A stretch of DNA of 64,000 bases from an uncultured Victivallales bacterium. GTDB lineage: Bacteria; Verrucomicrobiota; Lentisphaeria; Victivallales; UBA1829. Below are positions 54,142 to 62,807 of the stretch, piece after piece. The notes below the pieces were generated by a model. The model did no database searches, was not told the DNA's origin, and worked only from the letters and a program-made list of their open reading frames with translations. The stretch spans positions 124,001 to 188,000 of the forward strand of contig CALXSJ010000002.1 of the NCBI GenBank assembly GCA_944391115.1, given 5' to 3'. The translations under genes and the position numbers were made by a program. How positions within the stretch are numbered: position 1 is the first letter of the stretch; each line of letters opens with the position of its first letter.

Positions 54142-54445
54142 GCGATGACACCTTTGTTTGGGAATACGGTGCGGGAATATCATTTTCCTGCGGAAGAGAC
54201 GCCGCTCCGGGCGCGGAACGCAGGCCGGAGACGAAGTCCGCTCCGTCCGGCGGAAATTCCTGCGTCTGAAGGATGCACCCCTTCCGCTCTTGCCGCGTGC
54301 GGCATCCCGTTTTCACCGGGAAGGCGGTTGATTTGCGATATTCTCCGGGGTTATCCTCAGGGAGCGGTCCTTCGGCGCTGTGAATGCATTTGAAACATCA
54401 GAATAACGTCATGATTTCTCATGTGTGAAACGAGGTGAAGATCCA

Positions 54446-57271
54446 ATGTTCGAGGCAGGAAAAACAACGGAGCTCAACGGAGTCTGGGACTTTTATTACG
54501 ATCCTCATCCATTTCTTCCGGGATCGACGGCGCTTCCGGAAAAGGCGCTTTTCACCGGACGGATGGCGGTCCCGGGATACTGGGACGATCATTACGACCT
54601 TTTCGACGAGGAGGATTTCTTTTCGCTGCACGCCCGCTTCAATCCGGATTACCGGAAAGTGCATTTTCCGATGGGACATACCCAGCTGCCCCATGCCAGC
54701 AGTTCGTTCCTGATCGGAAGCGGCTATTACCGCAGGAATCTGGCCGTCCGCTTTCCCGAAGGGGCGCATGCCGTTCTGCATGTCGGGCCCGCCATGTGGG
54801 GCTGTTCCGTCTACTGCAACCGGAAGCCCGCCGGCGTGCAGACCGGATACAGCACGGGAACGGATTTTGATCTGACCGGTCTGCTGCGCTCCGGCGAAGA
54901 GAACGAACTTCTCATCGTCGTCTGCAATGTCCGCGACGACGGCGGCGCCTACTGCCGTCTGGACGGGTCTCATGACGGCGAGGATTTCGGCACGCGGGCC
55001 GGGCAGCACCGCGGACTTGCCGCCCAGGGATATCAGGCAGAGCGGGCCGGGATCTGCGAGGGCGTCACGCTCCGTCTGACCGGAAGCGGAGTCATTGCGG
55101 ACTGTTTCACGTATGCCGATGCCGGATGTCCCCGCTGGAAGGCGGAGCTGCGGAACGGGACGGGAAAGACACTGGCCTGGCGCGTTTCCGACGGGGAACG
55201 GATTCTGGATTCCGGCTCCTTCGCCTGTTGTTCGGACGAGGCGGATTTCCGGACGGCTCCTCTGCCGGAACTCTGGTCTGACCGGACGCCGAGACTGTAT
55301 GACTTTACGCTGGAGCTTTTTGACGGGGAAACCCTTTCCGACCGCAGGACATGGAAATGGGGGTTCCGCCATGCCGTCTGTGACGGGCTGCGCATTCTGC
55401 TGAACGGGAAACCGACGTATTTCCGCGGTGTCACCGAACACTGTTATTTTCCGGAAACCTGCAACCCCCATTCCGACAAGGGAAAATATCTGCACGATCT
55501 GGGCATGCTGCGCAAGGCGGGATTCAATTTCATCCGCTGTCATACCTGGTGTCCGCCGGAAGCCTTCTATGAAGCCTGCGATGAACTTGGGTTTCTGGTT
55601 CAGACGGAACAGCCTTCCGTGTATTCCCCTGCCGAAACGGAATCGATCCTCCGCATGATCCGGCGTCATGCCTGCGCCGTGATCTTCTGCGAGGGCAATG
55701 AAAAGAAAATTTCAGACAGGGTTTTCGAGCGTCTGCGGCAGGTCGCTTCGATGGTGCGGAGACTCGCCCCCGGCATGCTGTTCAATCCGCAGGAGGCCAT
55801 GCGCGGCGTGGAATACGATTTCATCGAAGGGCGGAACATCGAACGGAATCCGATTCCCCATGACGCGGAGCGCCTTGCGCAGATCGCGGAGTTCTCCGAT
55901 CTTTACGGTTCGCTGAGCGGCGGCTATTTCAGCTATCTGCATGATGTCTTCCCGGGAGTTGCGGAGGTGGAGAGACAGCACTCCTTCTACCGGAAGCCCT
56001 GCCTCAGCCATGAGATCGGCATTCTCGGCGGATATCTCAATTTCGAACTGGAGGCGCGTTACGAAGGCACGTTCATCGGGCAGGATCTCTTCCGCGCCGT
56101 CCGGGAGCATCTGCGGAAAAACAATGTCTATCAGTATGCGGATCTTTATTACCGGAACAACTGCCGCTTCATCGCCTCGCTCCGCAAGCAGCTGATGGAA
56201 AACATCCGTTCGTGTCCTTCCATCACGGGATATGACTTTCTGGGAGGCATCGATACGCACTGGCACTTCTGCGGCTATCCCTGCGGCGTGCTCAACGAGT
56301 TCTACGAGGAAAAATACGGAGAGACGCTCCGGGACGTTCTTCGCTACAACGGGGAAAGCGTCCTGCTCTGCGGCGCCTCCAACCGGCGGAACCGTTTTGC
56401 CGGGACGGAGTTCCGGGAAAAACTTCTGATTTCCTGTTTCGGAGCGGAACCGGAGGCGGACGGCGAGCTGTTCTGGTCCTTCGCCTCCGATGACGGGAAT
56501 GTGATTGCGGAGGGACGGCGGTCCTTTTCGGGCATCCCCGCCGGAACTGTCCGTGAGCTGGAGGAGATCGCGTTTCCCCTGCCGGAAAGCGCCCGCCCTT
56601 ATTCCGGAGTTCTCCGGGCGTCGGCGGAATGCGGCGGGACGGTTCTGGAAAATTGCTGGACGTTCTGGGTGTTTCCCCGGAAAGAGGTGCTGCCGGGGAA
56701 TCGGGTCCGCTGTGCGGAGACTCTGACAGACGAGGTGATCGGCTTTGCGGAAGACGGCGGCTCCGTGCTTCTGCGTGGCGGATTTCCGGCCGGAACCAGA
56801 ACGGAGACGTTCCGGCCCCATACTTCGGGCCGGACGCTGGGCCATGCCGGTATTCTCATTCATGAACACCCTGTCCTGCGGGATTTTCCGCACGAGGGGT
56901 TCGGCGACTGGCAGTTTTTCCCCATGATGAGCGGCGCCGTGTCGATGATTCACGATTCCGGCATGCCGGAATTTCATCCGGTCATTGAGCTGATTCCCTC
57001 GTTCAAGCTGGTCCGGCGGAAATCCATGCTTTCCGAATTCCGCGTCGGGAAAGGCCGGATCCTGATGTGCGGACTGGCGCTTTCGGATTCCGATCCGGCG
57101 GGGCGGTATCTCCGGGGTGCGCTTCTGGAATATCTGAACCGTGGCGTATGGGAGGAGGCTCCGGAATGGGAAAGCGCCTCCCTGCGGGAAAGAATCCGCC
57201 GGGATCACGGAGAAAGATTCCAGGAGATCCGTCTTGACGAAGGGGGACGCATCCGGGAGAAGAGACAGTGA
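54446..57271 (+). CDS. Glycoside hydrolase family 2 (beta-galactosidase/glucuronidase-like)
   Basis: 941 residues, no signal peptide. Sugar-binding jelly roll (about 1-210, 'LNGVWDFYYDPHPF', 'GSGYYRRNLAVRFPEG'), an Ig-like domain, then the TIM barrel from about 320 ('ILLNGKPTYFRGVTEHCYFPETC', 'FNFIRCHTWCPPEAFYEACDELGFLVQTEQP'). Acid/base Glu419 in 'CEGNEKK' and nucleophile Glu523 in 'LSHEIGILGGY' are in place. C-terminal beta domains follow. The sugar cannot be told; sequence differs from LacZ and UidA. Start 54446 (GAGG ten bases before); GTG 54425 lacks a ribosome site. Lies 26 bases before the AraC gene. Confidence 0.9.
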   Translation: MFEAGKTTELNGVWDFYYDPHPFLPGSTALPEKALFTGRMAVPGYWDDHYDLFDEEDFFSLHARFNPDYRKVHFPMGHTQLPHASSSFLIGSGYYRRNLAVRFPEGAHAVLHVGPAMWGCSVYCNRKPAGVQTGYSTGTDFDLTGLLRSGEENELLIVVCNVRDDGGAYCRLDGSHDGEDFGTRAGQHRGLAAQGYQAERAGICEGVTLRLTGSGVIADCFTYADAGCPRWKAELRNGTGKTLAWRVSDGERILDSGSFACCSDEADFRTAPLPELWSDRTPRLYDFTLELFDGETLSDRRTWKWGFRHAVCDGLRILLNGKPTYFRGVTEHCYFPETCNPHSDKGKYLHDLGMLRKAGFNFIRCHTWCPPEAFYEACDELGFLVQTEQPSVYSPAETESILRMIRRHACAVIFCEGNEKKISDRVFERLRQVASMVRRLAPGMLFNPQEAMRGVEYDFIEGRNIERNPIPHDAERLAQIAEFSDLYGSLSGGYFSYLHDVFPGVAEVERQHSFYRKPCLSHEIGILGGYLNFELEARYEGTFIGQDLFRAVREHLRKNNVYQYADLYYRNNCRFIASLRKQLMENIRSCPSITGYDFLGGIDTHWHFCGYPCGVLNEFYEEKYGETLRDVLRYNGESVLLCGASNRRNRFAGTEFREKLLISCFGAEPEADGELFWSFASDDGNVIAEGRRSFSGIPAGTVRELEEIAFPLPESARPYSGVLRASAECGGTVLENCWTFWVFPRKEVLPGNRVRCAETLTDEVIGFAEDGGSVLLRGGFPAGTRTETFRPHTSGRTLGHAGILIHEHPVLRDFPHEGFGDWQFFPMMSGAVSMIHDSGMPEFHPVIELIPSFKLVRRKSMLSEFRVGKGRILMCGLALSDSDPAGRYLRGALLEYLNRGVWEEAPEWESASLRERIRRDHGERFQEIRLDEGGRIREKRQ

Positions 57272-57297
57272 TGCGCCCGGCGCAAAGGTGAAATCCT

Positions 57298-58098
57298 GTG
57301 AAACCGCTGACATACATTGCGCAGGCATACCGTGTGGGCTCTTCCGGAGAGGGGATTTGCCGGGTTCTCTCCTGCGGTCACTATTGCGCGGAGAAAGGTT
57401 TTCAGGACAGAATCGCGAAAAAGAATTTTCTGGAAATCTTCTGGTGCGTGAAGGGATACGGCTGTCTGGAACGCGACGGACGGGAATTCCGGCTGCTGCC
57501 CGGCGAAGTCTGCTGTTATTTCCCGGGCGAGCGGCACAACGTCCATACCGATGCCCCGAGCTGGAATTACTACTGGATGGGGCTGGACGGGCCTTATCTT
57601 CAGGAACTGATTCGGGCTTTCCGCCTGAAAAACGAGCCTTGGACGGCGGGAAAATGTCCGGAGGAACTCTTTGAAAAGATCATGCGGGCGCTTTCGGATC
57701 TCGGCATTCACGGACAGCATCAGGCATCCTGTTTCGCCTATGAGCTCCTGAGCCGGATTGCAAACGGCCCGTTTCAAACGGCGAACGATCAGATCGAACA
57801 GCTGAAGCGGAAGATGGAGAAGGAATTCAGCCGGCCCGATTTTTCCATTCTGAAGGAAGCGCGCAGAATCGGCGTTCACCGGTCCACGCTGTACCGGCTG
57901 TTTGTCAGCCGGACCGGCATGTCGCCGCAGAATTATCTGATCGCATGCCGCCTGCGCGAGGCACTTGTGCGCCTTCATGCCGGGGAACCCCTCAAGACAA
58001 TTGCCTTTGAGTGCGGATTCTCCGATCAGAATTATTTCACCCGGGTATTCCGGAAAAAATACGGCATTCCGCCCGCGAAATTCCGGCGGAGCTGCTGA
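57298..58098 (+). CDS. AraC family transcriptional regulator
   Basis: 266 residues. An N-terminal cupin-like ligand domain ('FLEIFWCVKGYGCLERDGREFRLLPGEVCCYFPGERHNV') and C-terminal double helix-turn-helix (about 165-265: 'ILKEARRIGVHRSTLYRLFVSRTGMSPQNYLIACRLREALVRLH', 'IAFECGFSDQNYFTRVFRKKYGIPPAKFR'). GTG start with AAAGGTG seven bases before. Co-transcribed with the GH2 gene and likely senses a sugar released by the enzymes. The shared 18-base elements at 53999 and 58235 are its best candidate targets. Confidence 0.93.
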   Translation: MKPLTYIAQAYRVGSSGEGICRVLSCGHYCAEKGFQDRIAKKNFLEIFWCVKGYGCLERDGREFRLLPGEVCCYFPGERHNVHTDAPSWNYYWMGLDGPYLQELIRAFRLKNEPWTAGKCPEELFEKIMRALSDLGIHGQHQASCFAYELLSRIANGPFQTANDQIEQLKRKMEKEFSRPDFSILKEARRIGVHRSTLYRLFVSRTGMSPQNYLIACRLREALVRLHAGEPLKTIAFECGFSDQNYFTRVFRKKYGIPPAKFRRSC

Positions 58099-58234
58099 AC
58101 TGCCGGATGTGCGGCTCTCCTGCCGTATGAAACGGCTCCTCCGCGCTTTCCGCAGCGGAATCTCCGGCGTGCCAATGCCGTCCGGGCGGCAAATGGTAAA
58201 TTCCCTCTTTTGCGACATGCATCCTATAAATAAT

Positions 58235-58275
58235 ACATTTGTCTCATTGAAACGGAGGAGTCCGCAGTGTATTTT
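58235..58275 (+). promoter_or_regulatory. Shared activator element with promoter, copy 2
   Basis: The 18-base element (58235-58252) again ends with TTGAAA (58247-58252); 17 bases on comes TATTTT (58270-58275). It drives the decayed gene that starts at 58378 and possibly the Gfo/Idh gene behind it. Confidence 0.55.
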
Positions 58276-58377
58276 CCGGAAAGATGTCAGCGGGGTTCCC
58301 GGATCTGCCGGGGGCACTTCTCCCGTGCGAAGACATTTTGCAGACTCAAAAAACAAGACACAAAAAGGGAGCGGGGA

Positions 58378-58920
58378 ATGAAGAACTGGCTGCTGTTCAC
58401 ACTCGGCATGGCTGTTGTCTTCCGGTTTGCGGCGCATTCCGCGGAGCTTGTCCGGAAGGGGTGTCCGGTCTCCGGGACCCTGATTGATCCGTCCGCGCAT
58501 CCCGCGGTCCGCCATGCGGCGGAGCCAGGCTTTTTTACGGGAAAAGCAGCGGCGGGCGTCTTGCCGTCGGAACAGTTCCGGGCAGGAGGATTCCGTGAAA
58601 AATCATCCTTGTGACTCCGGATGCGGCAATCAGGAAAACGCATTTCTCCCGGTGTCCGGAGTTCGTTATGCCTCCGGGACGAGAAGAAGAAATACATCAG
58701 GGACTGGGGAAAGGATGACGCCTCCCGCGGGGGGACACGGAATAAAGCCGGATTTTCCAATCCTTCTCGGCGGTGTTTTTTGATCCTTTTCATCAGGACG
58801 ATGCAATTTGCGCCTTCCACTTTTTCAACTGTCCGACCCATCTGGAGATGCTTCGGTATCTGATGAAGATGATGGAGGGGAAACGTCTGAAACGGGAAAT
58901 CTCAGGAAAGGAAGAGAGCC
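58378..58920 (+). pseudogene. Decayed secreted gene (N-terminal and possible C-terminal remnants)
   Basis: A good start (GGGAG six bases before ATG 58378) opens a signal peptide ('MKNWLLFTLGMAVVFRFAAHSA') and about 25 residues ('LVRKGCPVSGTLIDPSAHPAVRHAAE') that look like the first strand of DUF4838/GH67N-type hydrolases. The frame then turns to unrelated sequence and stops at 58614. Near 58771-58926 another frame reads smoothly ('FFDPFHQDDAICAFHFFNCPTHLEMLRYLMKMMEG') like the end of a protein. The middle is missing or scrambled. A remnant of a large enzyme is the simplest reading; a short secreted protein of 78 residues is the alternative. The whole gap between the AraC and Gfo/Idh genes (58099-58920) holds nothing else except the promoter. 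Confidence 0.4.
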
Positions 58921-60063
58921 ATGTTTGAAAAAAAAGATGTCCGCGTTGCCGTGATCGCCGCGGGCGGCCGTTCCCAGGGAGTGATGGAGCGTCTGCTGCG
59001 CGATTCGGAGCGTCATGTGAGAATCGTTTCCGTTTATGATCCGGATCCCGCAGTTGTGGAGCGGGCGCTTGCACGATGGGAGACTCCCGGAGCCGCGCGC
59101 TGCGCCTCCATGGAGGAGGCGGTCGCCTTTCCCGGCGTGGAATGGGTGATGGTGTTTTCTCCCAACGCCTTTCACAAGGAGGCGATCCTGGAAGGCTTCC
59201 GCATGGGGAAAAATGTTTTTTCCGAGAAACCGCTTGCCACGACATTGGAGGACTGCCGTGCCGTTTATGACGCCTGGCGCGCTTCCGGAAAACTTTTCGC
59301 CACCGGGTTCGTGCTCCGCTATTCGCCGGTTTACCGGAAAGCGAAGGAACTTCTGGATTCCGGTTCGTTCGGACGCCTGCTTTCCGTGGACGCGACGGAG
59401 AATCTCGCTCCGGCGCACGGGGGCTATATCATGCAGAACTGGCGGCGGAAAAAATCGCTGGCCGGCCCGCATCTTCTGGAGAAGTGCTGCCATGACCTTG
59501 ACATGCTCAATTACCTCATCGGCTCCCTTCCCACGAAAACAGCGGGATTCGGAGGCCTCGACTGTTTCATCCCGGAAAATGAGCCTCTTTTCCGGAAATA
59601 TCCCGCCGGGACGTATGATTCATGGGAGGATCCCCACCGGACGAAGGAATCGCCTTTTTCCTCCGACAAGGAAATCCGGGACACGCATGTGGCGCTGTTT
59701 CTTTACCGGAACGGCGTAAAAGTCCAGTTTCAGGCGACCTGCTGCAATATGATTCCGGAACGGCGGATGTACTTCTCCTGCACGGAGGGAACGATCGTTC
59801 TTGATCTTGTGCGCAGCGTCCTTTCCTGGCGGAGGATCGGAGAGGAAGCCGAAAGCGTGATCCGTTTCTCCGCGGACGGTCATGGCGGAGGCGACAATAC
59901 CCAGACTATCGAGCTGTATGAATGCATGTGCACCGGGAATCCGCCCCGCTCCGGCGGATCCGAGGGGCTGGAAAGCGCGGTGGTCGCTCTTTCCGCGGAT
60001 CTTGCCATGGAGGAGCTGCGCGTGGTCGATCTGGAAGAGACATGGCGGGCGCTCGGACGTTGA
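58921..60063 (+). CDS. Gfo/Idh/MocA family oxidoreductase
   Basis: 380 residues, no signal peptide. N-terminal Rossmann domain with a divergent glycine motif ('VAVIAAGGRSQGVMERLL' instead of GxGxxG), 'WVMVFSPNAFHKEAILEGFRMGKNVFSEKPLATTLEDC' (EKP lysine present), and the C-terminal alpha/beta domain with 'LLEKCCHDLDMLNYLIG' (His-Asp pair). NAD(P)-linked oxidation or reduction of a sugar or cyclitol is the family's job. AGGAAAGGAAG precedes the ATG. Plus strand, behind the decayed gene. Confidence 0.9.
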   Translation: MFEKKDVRVAVIAAGGRSQGVMERLLRDSERHVRIVSVYDPDPAVVERALARWETPGAARCASMEEAVAFPGVEWVMVFSPNAFHKEAILEGFRMGKNVFSEKPLATTLEDCRAVYDAWRASGKLFATGFVLRYSPVYRKAKELLDSGSFGRLLSVDATENLAPAHGGYIMQNWRRKKSLAGPHLLEKCCHDLDMLNYLIGSLPTKTAGFGGLDCFIPENEPLFRKYPAGTYDSWEDPHRTKESPFSSDKEIRDTHVALFLYRNGVKVQFQATCCNMIPERRMYFSCTEGTIVLDLVRSVLSWRRIGEEAESVIRFSADGHGGGDNTQTIELYECMCTGNPPRSGGSEGLESAVVALSADLAMEELRVVDLEETWRALGR

Positions 60064-60121
60064 GGGCACAGGCCGGCGGATTCGTCTTCCGGAGCAGAGT
60101 TTCCGGCTGTTTTGAGATGCA

Positions 60122-61369
60122 TTATTCTTCCGCGAATCCGGAGGAATTCCGCTGAATCAGTTTCATGGCATGCATGACGAACGGAATCAGAATCAGGAAT
60201 CCGCACGCCGCGACGACGTACACGCTCCGGACTCCGAAGTGATAGATTATCGTTCCGCCGAACGGCGCCGCCAGCAGGAGTCCGCAGGTGCGGGAGGTCG
60301 AGCTCCAGCCGAAAATCTGCCCCCGCCGTTCCGGGGGCGAGGCTTTCGAGAGCATTGTCAGAAAGACCGGTTCCAGTCCTCCGGCCGTGACAAATGTGAA
60401 GAAGCGCGAGACTCCGAGCACGGCAAGCGTCGGCGCGAATCCCTGGCCGAGCACGAACAGGGCCGACATCACGATTGCCGGAAAGGCCACTTTCCCGGGA
60501 GAGAAGCGATCAACCAGATAGCCGACGCACACTCCCGCCACAACGCCGCCGCATGCCGCCAGCGCGCTGATCCAGCCGGTATGGAGCTCCGTATTGACAT
60601 GTCCGGCGATATGTTCAACCTGAAGCGCCAGATATGCCTCGTCGAACCGCCGCGCGAATGCCATCAGCAGAAAGAGGGAAAGGATCATCCAGACTGTTTT
60701 TCCGAAATCCGGCAGATGGAGCCCGGGTTTCATCCGGGGTGTTTCCTCCGCCGTTTTCCGTACCGGGGCGATCGGATTCTCCCGTACGAAAAGCAGGACG
60801 AGAATTCCACCAACCAGATACATCACTCCGCAGAAAAGAAATGCTGTCGTATATCCGAAACAGTGCACGATCGTGGCGCCGGCGAGGTAGCCGAGCATGT
60901 TGCCGCTCCAGACCACGGAGCTCAGGGACCCGAGCGCGAATCCGTGCTTTTCCTCCGGCGTCGTGGAGACGATCAGCGTCTGCGCGGCGTTCACCGTTCC
61001 TGAACACATGCTGGTCAGGAACCGTATGCCGATCAGTGTCCAGATGCCCGGCGCGAACGCCATGCAGGGCATCAGGAGCGCGGCTCCGAAGCTTGCCCGC
61101 AGCAGCATGAGCTTCCGTCCATACCGGTCGGCGAGCAGCCCCCAGATCGGGGTGAACACCGCGAAACTGGCCATGCCGAAGAAGTAGAACATTGAAACAT
61201 ACCAGCCCCGCAGGTTCGGGTCTTCGATCCCGAATTTCACGCGCATGTAGACTGGAATGAAGGGCATTGCCGCCGCAAATCCGGCCAGGGAAAGCAGCTG
61301 GGAAAGCCAGATGAAGAAGAGATTCCTCTTCCAGCTGATCTTCCCGATTTCCCGCGAGGAAACACTCAT
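60122..61369 (-). CDS. MFS transporter
   Basis: 415 residues, twelve hydrophobic segments. The loop 2-3 motif 'GLLADRYGRKLMLLRAS' and the second-half 'YLVDRFSPGKVAFPAIV' are typical of the major facilitator superfamily (drug or sugar/H+ type). Start 61369 overlaps the stop of the Gfo/Idh gene upstream (ATGA); in-frame codons up to 61522 are antisense-like and unneeded. Probably imports the compound that the co-encoded oxidoreductase modifies. Confidence 0.92.
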   Translation of the reverse strand: MSVSSREIGKISWKRNLFFIWLSQLLSLAGFAAAMPFIPVYMRVKFGIEDPNLRGWYVSMFYFFGMASFAVFTPIWGLLADRYGRKLMLLRASFGAALLMPCMAFAPGIWTLIGIRFLTSMCSGTVNAAQTLIVSTTPEEKHGFALGSLSSVVWSGNMLGYLAGATIVHCFGYTTAFLFCGVMYLVGGILVLLFVRENPIAPVRKTAEETPRMKPGLHLPDFGKTVWMILSLFLLMAFARRFDEAYLALQVEHIAGHVNTELHTGWISALAACGGVVAGVCVGYLVDRFSPGKVAFPAIVMSALFVLGQGFAPTLAVLGVSRFFTFVTAGGLEPVFLTMLSKASPPERRGQIFGWSSTSRTCGLLLAAPFGGTIIYHFGVRSVYVVAACGFLILIPFVMHAMKLIQRNSSGFAEE

Positions 61370-62496
61370 AGCCTGACCCAGCTCCTTTTCTCCGCTGATT
61401 CCCTGACCTTTTCCAGAAGGTATTGCAGATAGACGCCATGTTCCAGAGTGGGGCCGAGGGGGATTCCCCGGTAAACCGACTCCAGGAATGTGTAGAGGCA
61501 GTGGACATGTCCGCGCATCCATCCCATCGGGGCTTTCGGCGTCGGGAAGCCGGCCGGTTTGTCATAGCGCTGCCCGCAGTCGATGGCCGTCCAGCCCCTG
61601 ATCCCGCCGAGAGGTGCGGATTCCGCGGCGCGGTCATAGTAGTACAGCCTGTGAAGATCCATCGGCGCCATTCTGAGCGCGCCTTTGCTGCCGTAGATTT
61701 CAAAGCTCATTTCATCCTCCGTGCCCGTGGCGATTTTGGAGGCGTTGATATTGCCGTATGCGCCGTTGGGCAGGCGCACGGTTGCAAGCATGTTGTCTTC
61801 CGCGTCGACCCGGACCGTTTCCGAGGGGTTCTGCGCCGAAGGACGCTCCGGATATGCGGTGTGCGTAACGGCGGAGAGTTCGCTGAATCCGCCGAGCAGA
61901 TGGTGCATGAGGTCGAGCACATGACTCCCGAGGTCCGCGGCGACGCCGCCGCCCGATGCGCCGGATAGTTTCCACTTGAGCGGCGTTTCCGGATCGGCGT
62001 TTCCGGAATGCAGATAGGAGGCGCGGAATTCAAGAATTTCGCCGATTTTCCCTTCGTCCATCAGCTGTTTTGCCCGGAGCGTGACCGGAAAGAAGCGGTT
62101 CTGAAGCGTCATCTGCGAAATGCCCTTGTAATTCCGGAGCGCCTCCCGGATCAGCAGGGCCTCTGCCCAGGTCGCCGTGAGCGGCTTGTCGCAGTAGATG
62201 TGCTTGTTGTGGCGGATTGCCGACAGGAGCGCCTCGCAGTGGAAATTGTTCGGCGTGCAGATGTCCACAATGTCGATGTCCGGATTTTCCGTGATTTCCC
62301 GGTAGTCTGTCACCGCGTGGACTGCGCCGGCCTGCAAAGCGCTCTTTTCCGCAGTCTCCGCTCTGGAGGTGCAGACATGCGTGATTCTGCTGCCGAATTC
62401 CCGCTGATCGTAAAAGAGCGGAATGTTCCGGTGCCCGTAGGCGTGAACCTTTCCGATGAATCCGAATCCGATGATGCCGACCGTGTAGATTTTCAT
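61366..62496 (-). CDS. Gfo/Idh/MocA family oxidoreductase, co-encoded with the MFS transporter
   Basis: 376 residues: 'VGIIGFGFIGKVHAYGH' (NAD-binding GxGxxG), 'IDIVDICTPNNFHCEALLSAIRHNKHIYCDKPLTATWAEALL' (the DKP lysine), and in the C-terminal domain 'GVAADLGSHVLDLMHHLLGG' (catalytic-type Asp/His). Also 'GGIRGWTAIDCGQRYDKPAGFP', a loop seen in inositol-type members. First gene of a two-gene minus-strand operon; the gap of 311 bases upstream is shared with the plus-strand gene at 62808. Confidence 0.93.
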   Translation of the reverse strand: MKIYTVGIIGFGFIGKVHAYGHRNIPLFYDQREFGSRITHVCTSRAETAEKSALQAGAVHAVTDYREITENPDIDIVDICTPNNFHCEALLSAIRHNKHIYCDKPLTATWAEALLIREALRNYKGISQMTLQNRFFPVTLRAKQLMDEGKIGEILEFRASYLHSGNADPETPLKWKLSGASGGGVAADLGSHVLDLMHHLLGGFSELSAVTHTAYPERPSAQNPSETVRVDAEDNMLATVRLPNGAYGNINASKIATGTEDEMSFEIYGSKGALRMAPMDLHRLYYYDRAAESAPLGGIRGWTAIDCGQRYDKPAGFPTPKAPMGWMRGHVHCLYTFLESVYRGIPLGPTLEHGVYLQYLLEKVRESAEKRSWVRL

Positions 62497-62807
62497 CCGT
62501 TTTTCCTTGTTTTCAGTTAAGGTCTTCTTTTCCGGAATTTAAATCGGGATTTGCTTTTTTCCAGAACATTTTGGAAAATTTCTTCTTTCCTTACTGCTTT
62601 CCAATTCCGGTATCCGGTTCATATCGCCGGCGCCCCGGCGGGGCAAAACCTGTCTCCATGCGGGAGGCGTTCCTCCGCGCATCGGAGACGGCGCAAAAGC
62701 GCAGGAAGTTTTCCCGTTGAGGGTTGACATTTTCGCTCCAGAGGGTAAATTATACATTGTGTCATGAATTGTTTTATCCAAAATCACAAACAGGAGAGCG
62801 TTGCATC
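62497..62807. other. Divergent control region
   Basis: 311 bases without a gene between two divergent Gfo/Idh genes. It carries the plus-strand promoter at 62724-62751. A matching minus-strand promoter could not be singled out. Confidence 0.5.
62724..62751 (+). promoter_or_regulatory. Promoter of the Gfo/Idh gene at 62808
   Basis: Perfect TTGACA (62724-62729), 16-base spacer, TAAATT (62746-62751), about 50 bases of leader. The 18-base AraC-type element is absent here. Confidence 0.6.

Larger units (their letters stand above)
53801..54445. other. Control region upstream of the GH2 gene
   Basis: 645 bases without a gene. It contains the shared 18-base element and promoter (53999-54040) and an inverted repeat (54118-54141). 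The transcript leader would be about 400 bases, unusually long, so RNA-level control is possible. Confidence 0.5.
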
